46,594 nucleotides of DNA from Rhizoclosmatium globosum (taxonomy: Eukaryota; Chytridiomycota; Chytridiomycetes; Chytridiales; Chytriomycetaceae): the NCBI GenBank assembly GCA_002104985.1, contig MCGO01000259.1, positions 1-46,594 on the forward strand, read 5' to 3'. The notes beneath the pieces were generated by a model. The model was not told the origin of the DNA. It saw only the letters and a list, made by a program, of their open reading frames with translations, and searched no databases. The position numbers were made by a program, and so were the translations under genes. Below, piece after piece: positions 1 to 10,204 of the stretch. Each line of letters begins with the position of its first letter. Position 1 is the first letter of the stretch.

Positions 1-3000
1 CACTACCACCACCTTCACTTTCATCCATACTGTTACTTTGACCATGTTCACTTTCATTGACACTGTTACTTTGACCATGTTCACTTTCATAAACATCACC
101 GTCACTATCAACCGCAAATTCATTTTCCATGACACAGTCGTCCATACTACCAAATCCCTCTTCTCTTCATAATCACCTTCCTTGTCTCTATGAACTTGAT
201 TGTCCTCAATATTGTCTACTGAATTACCACTCTCTTCATCTTCACTGCTCTCTTGGATTGTAATCACCACGGAACCAGAGGCTGACCCAGATCCTGTTTG
301 TGCTCCTGCTGCAGCCTCGGGTGAACTACTTGAAGAAGCAGCCTCACCAATCAAACTGCACCATTCCCACCACTTGTCAGATATAGCCTTCATTTTGCGG
401 ATAATAGCTGCACCATCAGTTGTTGCTCCATAATTATTTTGGTGCACTTGGGAGCTATGACCAAATTGATTGCTAACAGTCACATTTACATTGGCCACTG
501 CAGTTTCTTCAAAGTCAATGTTGTCTGCAAATGAGGCCATCATTTGTCGAGTGTGTCGAATTCCCAGATTGACTCCAAAAATATTCCAAAAGTTTTGAAT
601 GTACAAGCCATGTAGCTTGGATACTTTGGTAGGGATTCCGTGTCTCAAAAAGAGATAAGTTTTGGCTTGGATTTCATCTTCATGGGTCAAGAAAGTCAGC
701 TTCTTGCGGATTCTTATGTCAGCCCAGAATGCACTTTGTTGTTTCATAAGTAGTCACCACAACCAATACAAGTAAGTGCTTACATATAGAGTGGATAAAC
801 AAAGACCAGATACTTTACAAGAATCTGTGCTAGCTCATCTGGAACAAACCGAAATAAGTCTTTATGAAATCCAGAGTTTGCACTTGATTTGTTGTATCTT
901 TTTTCAAACCGTGTTGCTAAGTAAATCACTCCAAACAAGGACACAATTACCTCAAGTTGATGCATAATCTGTGCTCAAGAATCATCAAGTTCCTTTTTCC
1001 CAACCCAGAATTCACAATAGTCGTCATTTGAAACTCTGTTGTTCTGGGAGGCATTCCACAAAACAATGCAAGACCAAGCATCAAAATGGAAATAAAGTTG
1101 TCCACTTTTGCTAAAAGAGAAAGAAAAGGGTCAGATGAATGCAGCAAATTGAACCAAAATACCAGTGTACAGCTCCATTGCCTCTGATTTGTAGATAAGT
1201 CTTGTGGGCTCAAAAAACTCAGTCCTCAAGTTCTTGGTCTTTTTGATGTGCATTTCAAGTCTGTTCCCATTTTCTTCATTAAATGTAGAGCTGTTGGCTT
1301 GCTCTGTCATGAAGCTGTAGCCTGGTCTTGAGTTTGCGACATTGTCAGTCAATCGTTTTGGGTCAAACGTGAAGTCTGAAACATCCATCCCAAACAGCAA
1401 ATTACTGAGATCTGTTGTGATCACTCTAAAGTAGTTTGCTCGACCTTCCCGGAACATGGTCTTTGAAACACCCAAGTGCCCATCGATAACCAACTTTGGC
1501 TCATTAGGCAAACTGTAATCCCAATGCTTGCTAATGAGATTGGCTGTATTACTGCCCATCATGATCAATCCACATGTGGACTTGAATTGCTTCATTTTGG
1601 CATAAGGGAGACTATGCTTCCCATAGCTGACAAGCTCAATAACTTGATTGATTTCCCTTGTTTTAAACATATTTAGAAAGAGCAGACAAATACAAAAAAC
1701 TCACTTTTCCTTCTCGGCTCTACTCATCCAAGTTCCAAAAGAAGCAATTTCTTGACACCATTCCTAGACAAGACAACGACAAGTAAACAAAAAATGAGTA
1801 CATGGCCCAGTCATGAGCTGTTCCTTGCAAAAAGTACCATCAGGTTGCAGGAATCTAAGCAACAAGTACTCCTCCACCAAATGGATTTGACTTGTGTTCA
1901 GACCTTCAAATCCAATATCTTCAAACAAGACAATTCACAGCAATTTGATCAGAGCTTCTTGCTGATTCTCAAAGACAGCATTTGTTCTGCAAAGGAGAGG
2001 AACATCAAGGGCCTCCAAGAATCCCTCAACAGCTCTGTTGACCTCATTAATTAGCATTGGCATCTTTGTTCTTGTGTTGGAACTCTGCTTACGAGCAATC
2101 AACATGGTTACAAATACTCCAAGTGTTCTAGCGTATGCTGGGATAATAGTTTTGACATCAATAGGCTTGAAAGCCTTTCCTGCATATCCAGAGTCATTTG
2201 TTGATTTACGGCCAGCATTCTTGATTGCAGTGCGGGTTGGTTGGGTTCCAGGCAGAGTTGCCAACTCATTGACTTTCTCCAAAAATAAACGACACAGAAT
2301 TACAATGGCCTTTGTGTCTTTTGTCTCATCAATATGGCAATGTAGTTGGCTGGATTCTTGATTGCATCAACACCAAACACCAACTTGTCCCATCCCATCT
2401 ATTTCACATAGAGTAAGTAATATACCCACAGGAAAACAAAAGACATACATTATTCAAGAACGGAGTGTTTGTTTTGCTTGAAGAGGCAATCAAACCAGCA
2501 GTTTCCAATCCAGTGGATAAATAAGCTTTTGAACGTGATCCAGCAGTGTTTTTAATCTTCTTCTGTTTACGGGCAAAGCTCTTGAGTTCCTTGGATCTCA
2601 TCTTGGCATCAAAGCCTTCCTCTGGGTTATACATTCTGTAGACACGAGTGTGAACTTTTGTCACTTTGGTTGGCCTGTATCCCCAGTATGGATTCTTTGG
2701 ATGCTTGTTTCGACAGTGAACCCTGATGCCATTCTCTGTAACACAAACATAGGCACAATCCAAGCACATGAACCCAAATATGGCAGGATGAGACAAGCCA
2801 CACTTTGCCTTTCTGACATGATTCTGGAGCTTCTCTGGATGGCTTACAGCAAGGTCACACTTGATGCAGTTGAACATGTTGTTGTCTGAATCTCTTGGAA
2901 TAATTGTGAGTACATCTTCCTCTAAATTAAGATGTGTTATTTATGTTTTCTTTCAAAAGAACTTACGTGTGTAGTCATTGATCCAATATCGAACAGAAAC

Positions 3001-3476
3001 AACTCGCTGGTGAACCATCCTCCCATGTTTTGCCAATGCATACTTGTTGCTAAAGGCAGGAACGTCCTTGCACTCTTCCATGGAACATTCTCGTTCTGAT
3101 CTATTGTTGGAAAGTGTGGTAGTTAGTAAAAGGATTTAAAGTCTGATGATCAATGAAGGATAATCAGAAGGATAACAATGCCTTATTTAACATAAAAGAT
3201 ATGGGGCTTTTGAAGGGATGAATAGATGGAGTCCTTCAAGGGCTATGATTTGATGAACCAACCTCCCAACACAACCACCCACAGCACATACAACCATCAC
3301 CATCCCACCATCACCAAACACAGAGAAACCCCCTTGGCATAACCCCGACCCCTTCAGCCCACTCAGGCATCCAAAATCTTTGTCGGATCATAAGTTGCAT
3401 CCTGATGTACAACTCTCTCCGTTTCGAGATACACACAACTCAAGCAGACTCATACTCACCTTTGGGTTTCACTCAT
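1..3476 (-). CDS. OrsD/telomere-linked-helicase-like protein: C2H2 finger N-terminus plus tyrosine-recombinase-like domain (incomplete, frame breaks)
   Basis: Reads leftward from ATG 3476 (MSETQR) and leaves the window. The first exons join in frame: 3460-3476, 2967-3100, 2449-2921. A C2H2 finger spans the first junction (C-x4-C-x14-H-x4-H, about residues 10-35), and more Cys/His pairs follow from 2877 down. Later exons (about 2340-1935, 1670-1185, 1105-950, 930-785) lead to a block at 740-400 containing IRHTRQMMASFA and FGHSSQVHQNNY. The spacing of GHSS and Tyr matches box II of tyrosine recombinases. The stretch FRFVPDELAQILVKYL resembles the centre of fungal telomere-linked RecQ-like proteins (OrsD/DUF3505 group), whose helicase part would lie outside the window. 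An acidic tail follows. Frame breaks occur near 2300-2345, 1920 and 155-172, so this is either a decayed copy or carries base errors. Family assignment is from memory of the motifs; any function is inference. Confidence 0.5.
18..115 (-). repeat. 33-bp coding minisatellite
   Basis: Two full units (18-50, 51-83) and a diverged third lie in the acidic tail of the leftmost gene. Each unit encodes an 11-residue repeat of the type NESEHGQSNSV on the minus strand. The 33-bp period keeps the frame, which fits expansion under coding constraint. Confidence 0.75.
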
Positions 3477-3660
3477 TTTTCCTCTCTTGGTCTGACGTTA
3501 CAAACTCTTTTTAAGCAAACATAACCCAAATTAAAACCTGCCCCAACAAACACTTAACAGTATTCTTTGAGTTGAAATAAGAGTTATATTGGTTGTTTTG
3601 ACCATTTATGAAGGTATGGTCCAGTTGACCATCTTAACCCATCCCAACACTAAGGTATAA
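3477..3660. other. Intergenic stretch between the recombinase-like gene and the LINE
   Basis: AT-rich sequence directly upstream of ATG 3476; it presumably holds the promoter of the leftmost gene. No convincing coding or RNA signal was seen. The 359-nt first intron of that gene (3101-3459) is much longer than its other introns. Confidence 0.4.
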
Positions 3661-3684
3661 CTTAACCTTAACCCTAATCCTAAC
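3661..3684 (-). repeat. Telomere-like TTAGGG-type repeat at the 3' border of the LINE
   Basis: On the minus strand this reads as degenerate TTAGG/TTAGGG/TTAAGG units directly after the retrotransposon 3' UTR. There is no poly(A) or microsatellite tail here. The other border of the element (10192-10204) carries a similar repeat. Confidence 0.7.
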
Positions 3685-3916
3685 GGTATCAATGGCAGTT
3701 TATTCACGCATGTTCAACCAATTCAATACAATTCATGTCCCATAACTTCATTCCCATCATGATTACACACACACATCAACTCATCCTGTCTAATATATCC
3801 AATACACATCCTCCCTGCAACTCATCCTTCTCCTCCTACATCCCTGGGGCGGTTTGGTGGTCTCCCACGCGGTCTGTTTCTTTCTTGAGCCAGCCTGGCA
3901 CTTCTTGCTGAGCGGA

Positions 3917-6900
3917 TCATGAAGCAGCAGATCTTGGCGGTGGCGGTGCAGCTGGTCTTGGTGGTGGTTCCTCATTGTCAGACTGGTCTTGGTTGGTCCA
4001 GTAGCCATCCTCTTGGCGTCTGCGCAGTCCTCGGCACTTGGTGAGAATCAGCTTGATGGCAATCAGACAGCTGGAATAGGCAGTGGATTTACTTGGAGCA
4101 ACAGAGCGGTACTTGTTCAGAACAGCATCAATACGAGTGTGTCTCCTGCAGAGTGGTGGTGGAACGTCTTCATGGAGAGTCTTGAGCAACAGGTCAGCAC
4201 CAGAACATGTAGCAGCATGGGCCCTGGTAAGCATATCAGTACATTTTTTGCATTCTTCATGACGAGTCACTGCGCCTAGAGTCCACTGAAGTAAAAGCCA
4301 CCGGTCTTCTCTTGAAATTCCAGATTTGGGCTGCAGAAAGGGCCTGACTCGATCAGACATGGTAACTTCAATTGCATCCCCAACTCCCCCAGGTTTTGGA
4401 TCAGCCAAGTCCACAATTGCTTGCTTCTTCAGCTTCTGCTTTTCCAGGAGAGGCAGAGGTCGTGTTGCTTGGACTGCAAGAGGTGCACGTTGCAGTTGCG
4501 GGTGGGGCTTGTTGATTTCAGGATGGTTCCAGAGTGAGTTCTGCATGGCAAGCTTTGGGAGAGAGTTCTTGTGAGGTGTTCTAGCAGGCTGAATAGCATA
4601 GTGAAAAACTTTAACAGCCAAGTTTCCTTCATCACCTGAGGAGTTGAGACGAGCAGCCCAATTCAAGTTCAGTATCTTTGCGCAATAGGACATGGGTTCT
4701 ACTTGGAGTAACTTCATGAGAGCAACCTTGGAGGTGTTTCTTGGAGTCGACGTCAATGTTCGCAGTGCCATAGTTTGGACTCGCTCATAGTAGGTCAACA
4801 GATTGGCTGGCATACCATGACCATAGAGAGCAAGACCATACTCCATGACAGGACGGATGAAAGCCTTGTAGATTCTGGCTGAAGCAGCAGGGGCCCAACC
4901 TCTGGCATTGAATCCAATGGGAGCAAGAGAAGCAATGACCTGTTTGGCTTTAGTAGTTCTTGCCAATACCATCTCTTTCCAGCAGATTCCTGAAGAGTTG
5001 AAGGGGACTCCAAGATACAATGCACTAGTCTCTGAAGGCAAATCCACTCCATACATCTTCAAGGCCACGTCTCTCCTGTTGATTGGTGGCCCAAGTACAA
5101 CACATTTCTGAGGAGCAAACTGCATGCCAACGTCCCTACTCCAGTCTTCGCAGGTCTTGAGCAATTTGGCCATGTCTCTTGTGTTTGATGCCACCAGGAG
5201 GTGTCATCTGCAAACAACAACCGATTCACACGTACTCCATGGACTGCAATGGTGGGCATTTCTATGGCCTTGAGTCTTCTGCAGAGAGGATCAATGAAGA
5301 AGTTGAAGAGGATAGGTGAGAGGGTAGACCCTTGGAGTAAACCACGAGCATTGGGTATGGGAATACTCATCTTTCCAGCAACAACCAGCATACTCTGATT
5401 CTTGTCAAACAGATCCTGAAGACGTTGAATGGCTGCAGCTGATACTCCAAAGTATGTCTCCACTCTTTCCAAAGAATGTCCCTGTCCACCATATCATATG
5501 CAGCCTTCAGGTCCAGCAACACTGCAAAAGCTTCCTTGGCACCAGACAGGATTTCGTGCAATACCATGACTTGATCCAAGGTGGAACGGGAGGGGCGGAA
5601 ACCAGCTTGAGTGTCATCTAACGTTGCTATGGCTAGGTGCACAAGTTCTGGCAGCAGGACACGTTCATAGAGGCGGCGTCCAGTGCAGGTGAGAGCAATC
5701 GGGCGGTGCATGGCCATGTCAGAAGGAGAGCCCTTGTTCTTGTATACTGGGACAATGGTGGCATTCCTCCATTCAGAAGGAATAGTAGATGTCTTGTGTA
5801 CAAAGTCAAAAATTTGGTGAACACTCTTACCATTGCTGAACCTCCATAGTAGATGAGCTCGGCAGGAATGTTGTCTGGTCCAGAGGCCTTTCCAAGTGGC
5901 AGTCTCTTCATGGTTGCTTCCACAGACTCTTCAGTAACCAGCTGGGCAGTACTTTTGAAGTTGAACAGTCGCCCAGGTTGTCCTCTGGGAATAACTTGAC
6001 CAGTAGGTTGTCCACCAAAAGTAGAGACAAAGTGCTGTGCATGTGTGTCAATAGCATCAGGATCTAACTTACAGCCTGACTTTGTCTGCCTTGCCCTCGC
6101 ATTCTTGGTCATACGCAGAAATGAAGAAAAGTTCTGGGGTTCAGCAAGGTTATCCACAGCATCTTCAAACAGTTTGGTGCGGCGTTGTTTCAAAGACACG
6201 CGGTAGCTCCTTTGAGACTGGGTAAGGGCTTTGGATCTAGCTTCAATTTCAGCAGGAGTCAGGCTAGGACGTTCTGAAGTGATTGCATCTTGGAGTTCAG
6301 AAATGGCCTCAATGATTGCTTCTCTGGTGGCCTCCATTTCGTCTGTCCAAAAGTCTTCTGGCAGGCGATCATGAACAACAAGAGTTCCAATAGTAGTTTC
6401 GGCAGCTTGTTCAATCCAAGACTTGATGGCATTCCAAGACTGATCAACATGGTGTTGAATATGATTAGCATTGGGTTGGGAGCTACCATTCATAACAAGA
6501 GACTCATCTGTCCCAGTGGGGGCACACTAAGCAAATTACTACTTGGGCCACCATTTGAGTGGCCCCCCACTGTACGCCCAGGCTCATGCCTGACAGATCC
6601 AGAAGCTTGACCTTGAGCTATGTGGGAGTTGCTGCTTGAAGAACTAGAAGAGCTGCTTCCTTGATTAAGACTATTGTTCATACTCTGAGTGTGATTAGAA
6701 CCAAGTCTGGAACCACCAGAAACAAGAGACTCATCTGTCCCAGTGGGGGACACACTAAGCAAATTACTACTTGGGCCACCATTTGAGTGGCCCCCCACTG
6801 TACGCCCAGGCTGTTGCCTGACAGAATCCAGAGAAGTTTGAATAGTTCTGAGAATAGTATCCACATTGACTGCAAGTTGATCCTTGTACTTTTGCTGCTG

Positions 6901-7647
6901 CTCTAATCTAGACAATTTGCGAATATTCCATCGAGTAAATTGCTTGGTACTAGCATCAGGATCGACTCTGTCAGGTATCTTGAAAGTGATGGGACGATGG
7001 TCAGAGCCTCCAAGAGATTCAAGTTCATGAACAGTGACAGACTCAACATCAAAGTTGGCCAAGACAATATCAGGGATACCACAACCTCCTCTGTTGAAGG
7101 AGGTCCATTTTCCAGAGATGGGTTTCTGAATAGACAACTGAGAATCCACAAGTTCTTCGAGTAATAATCGCCCTCGAGGATTGATAGCAGAATCCCCGGT
7201 AGCTTCACCAAGACGAGCATTCAGATCCCCAAATACAATAATTTGCTTCTGGAACCCATCAGAGAGTTCCTCCGCTTTTGCCAGAATTTCTTGAAGTTTT
7301 GCATCCGCACGTGAGGGAGCAATATAAGCAGCAAGAAGGATAATATCATTGACCAGGAGTGCAAGATAGCATTGGTCCTTGTCTTCATAGAGTACACGCA
7401 TAGAGTTTGGTTCGATTGAAGGAGAGGCAAAGGCAAGTAGGCCTCCAGTGTTACGTGGGCCACCCGCAATTTGATTGAGGTTTTCAGTAATGAGGTTGGA
7501 GAGATAAGGTCTGAAAGGAATAGAAGATTGAGGAGATAACCAAGTTTCGAGTAAAAATGTAATACTAATTTGCTGTTGAGTGTTGAAGCGGCGGATTTCT
7601 TCAGCCTTTCCCGCCAGGCCATTCACATTTGCGCAGTGTATTAACAT
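3917..7647 (-). CDS. LINE ORF2: endonuclease and reverse transcriptase (frameshifted)
   Basis: Starts at ATG 7647, overlapping the ORF1 stop. The endonuclease (7647 to about 6960) shows NVNGLAG, LLETWL, GDLNARLG and SDHRP, the expected catalytic series of the exonuclease-endonuclease-phosphatase fold. A low-complexity Ser/Gly linker holding a 104/105-bp duplication follows. The RT begins near 6490 with GKASGPDNIPAELI, QAGFRPSRSTLDQ, LLDLKAAYDMVDRD, GLLQGSTLSPILFNF and LLFADD, then the thumb and a C-terminal zinc knuckle (EECKKCTDMLTRAHAATC). Frame changes occur near 6512 (one base fewer in one duplicate copy), 5700-5840, about 5470 and about 5195. All RT signature motifs are present across the frames. 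It would prime reverse transcription of its own RNA at nicked target DNA. Confidence 0.85.
6494..6825 (-). repeat. Internal direct duplication in the LINE ORF2 linker
   Basis: Copies at 6494-6597 and 6721-6825 are almost identical (period 227). They encode a PGRTVGGHSNGGPSSNLLS segment between endonuclease and RT. The left copy lacks one A after the G5 run (near 6520), and that single difference breaks the ORF2 frame. Confidence 0.85.
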
Positions 7648-10155
7648 TTTGATGGTTGTTCTGTCTCCATGTCAACATCCCCTTCAGCAACAGGTCCAGA
7701 TCCAGGATCCAGAGGAGCAGGAGGGGGAGCAAGTTGGCTTTCATGATGGTAGTTAGCTTGATGTGCAGACTGTCTTCCAAGAGTGAGACTTGGATTCTTG
7801 GTGATTTCCCTCGCTTTCGTAAGCACTGCATCCTTGATGTCCTGTGACGCTCCATCCACAATAGTGTCTTGCAGATTGACTGTTCGAGCCATCAAGCAGA
7901 GGTGGGTGAGGCAGTTAACAATTGATGCCTTGCAGGCTTCATCAGATTGGCGTCCATGACTTGGCTTGGCAAATGGGTTGAAACTATCCAACACCTGGGC
8001 TCCAGAGTCCTTGAGCTGTTTTACTACTGTGTTGTATGCAATCTCAGTCACATAGAACTCCACAATAGCATTTCCAATAGTTGAAGCCAATACTACAAAC
8101 TTCCCGATTCCAAGAGCATTTGCAAGACTCTTGATCAACTTGTCTCTAGATTTACCGCGAATGTCACGCAATGGGCGAGTGTCATTAATACCAATGCGCA
8201 CACACTTGAATTTCAATGGCTCAGAAGGAGGTGCAAGCATTTGTTGCACAGCTCGGTTGCGGCGTTGGAGCATTTGCTTCTGAGAGAGAAGAGGGAGCTG
8301 TGACTTTGCTGCATGAGCATAAGAAAGAGGAGCATTATGGGTACTTATCGGTCCCTGAGGGGGACCATTGTTTAAAGATGTTCCTGGACCGCTGATGCGG
8401 TCCCCCTCGTGCGCTTTTGGTCCTCCAAGAGAAGCTGGTGGCGCAGACTGGAAGAAGGATGGTGTTGCTGACTGAGACTGAGACTAAGACTGAGAGGCAA
8501 GAGGTGCATAAGTATTATGATGAAGAGAAGCCATGGTACTTATCGATCCCGTGGGGGGACCGACTTTAAAATCTTGGCCGCCAATGCGGCCCCCCTCTCC
8601 AGCAAGGTGCGTATTCTTGCGCCTACTAACGAGATTAAACTGGGCATCGTGTTCTTCATCTGAGTCTGGGACACTATCTGCCCAGCTAATACGAGAAGTA
8701 GATGGTCTATTAATATCCAGACCTGGTACATGACGTCCATTGACTCCAGATCCAGAAGTTCCAGCAGCTTGACCAAGTGATGGTTCCTTGCCCCACCTAG
8801 TTTCAATTCCAACAGCCAAAAGGGCATTCGTTGCCTCAGTTGTACTCATGCCTCTCAACTCAAGGGCTTCGCGCGCAGACCAGGCCCTCTCTAACACACC
8901 ACCATAGAGTTCCCAACCTCAATCAAAGTGTTTTCAGGGATTCGATCATAAATTGCTTGCTGAGCTGCAGTTCTGTGGTTCAGGTAGTCTGCTGCTGTTT
9001 TTGGTCTGAAGGGGTTTGCAGTTCCAGGTGTGCGTCCACCACGCCCAACTCGACCACCAGCAGTGTGTCCATTACGACTAGCTACGCTCTCCACATTACT
9101 AGTTGTTTGAGGTGCTCTAGTTTGCTCTCTCCCATGAGCAAGTTCCTTGATGAGCTGTTTCATCTCCAACAGCTCTTTGCGCATTTCCTCCATTTGTGCT
9201 TCAGCTCTAGCAGCTCTAGCATTGCTTCACGATATAGTTGTTCCCAGTTACTTGGTTGGGATTGTTGCTGTTGTTGGTGTTGCTGGACTTGGTGCATTTT
9301 TGACTGACTCTCAGCCAACAACTCCTGGCTGCCACCACCACTTCCAGACACCATATTCCCACTCAAATTTGCTCTATTTTCACCCACGAACTTGTTTGAA
9401 GCTGCTGGGACTTGTACAGGGGCTCCTGGTGCAGCGCTGGCTAACTTTTCGACCGTTGGAGCGATTTCCTCCAAACCAGCGTCGATTTGAGCGAAGATAT
9501 CAGTAGAATACCTGTTCAAAGTTTGAGAAGGTTCCGTTGGGGCGATCACCTGCTGCATAGCTTTTTCACTTGGCACCCCAACTCCAACAGCTCCAGCAGA
9601 CTCATTCCCACTCATGGCATCCTGAAACACCTCCATTATGTCTGAATCTGCGTCAGATGCATCTCCAGAAGAGCTGGAAGGTCTAAGTCTCTTTGATGGA
9701 GGTTTGGCTGATTGTTTGGCAGTTGGCTGGAACTTCAATGTAGTCTGCTTTGGACCAGCAGTCTTAGAGGCCATTCCAGTATGTTTAGCCGCTGGTTGCA
9801 GGGTACTATACGCAGCTTGAATAGTTTCCAAGGTATGTGCAGTAGAAGGGCCAGCTGCCTTCATTGACTCCTCCAACCTGCACTTCTTTGTGCAAGCCTG
9901 GCAGCCGAGCTGAATGCGTCTGGCACCGAATGAGAGTACATTTCCACCAACTCCATGCAATTTCATTGATGGTTCATTGCACTTGCAGTTTGGACAGCGC
10001 AACAACGGTTGGATCGCGGTTGCAAGTCTACGCTCCCAGAACTCGAATCGTTCTGGTCGATTGTTTGTCGAAAGCTTGAGCATGTCTTCGAGTACTTCCT
10101 CCTTTGGGGGGAAGAGCACTGTAGGCTGCGACTGTTGTCTTGATGTTGTCTCCAT
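7641..10155 (-). CDS. LINE ORF1: zinc-ribbon, coiled-coil, RRM-like nucleic-acid-binding protein (frameshifted)
   Basis: The first ATG in frame is 10155 (METTSRQQSQ). The N-terminus has a zinc ribbon (CPNCKC, then CQACTKKC about 35 residues on). A Ser/Ala-rich disordered region, a Gln-rich patch and a heptad-like coiled coil (MEEMRKELLEMKQLIKEL, near 9190) follow. The C-terminal part (8273-7641) contains LKFKCVRIGINDTRPLRDI and an alpha/beta pattern like the RRM-type domain of LINE ORF1 proteins. Frame changes occur near 9220 and 8895, and a diverged 195-bp internal duplication lies between 8340 and 8600. The stop codon overlaps the ORF2 ATG in the string ATGTTAA. Expected role: RNA chaperone coating the element RNA. 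Confidence 0.7.
8326..8600 (-). repeat. Diverged 195-bp tandem duplication in LINE ORF1
   Basis: The string GTACTTATCG followed by a G-rich GGGGGACC block occurs at 8341 and again at 8536, with matching flanks of roughly three-quarters identity by eye. A short GACTGA-type hexamer run (8466-8492) lies between the copies. Confidence 0.6.
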
Positions 10156-10191
10156 ACACACCGTATCTGTTTGAAGACAACAATTTTCCTT

Positions 10192-10204
10192 CCTAACCCT
10201 AACC
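10192..10204 (-). repeat. Telomere-like repeat at the 5' border of the LINE
   Basis: Reads GGTTAGGGTTAGG on the minus strand, just upstream of the LINE 5' UTR. It shares TTAGGGTTA with the repeat at the other border. It may be a target-site duplication or the remnant of a telomere-like target. Confidence 0.65.

Noticed and set aside
200..433. Plus-strand ORF opposite the recombinase-like gene
   Set aside because: It is the antisense shadow of the acidic Ser-rich tail.
3661..3684. A true chromosome end at the LINE border
   Set aside because: Only a few degenerate units are present and genes continue on both sides, so it is at most an interstitial telomere-like sequence.
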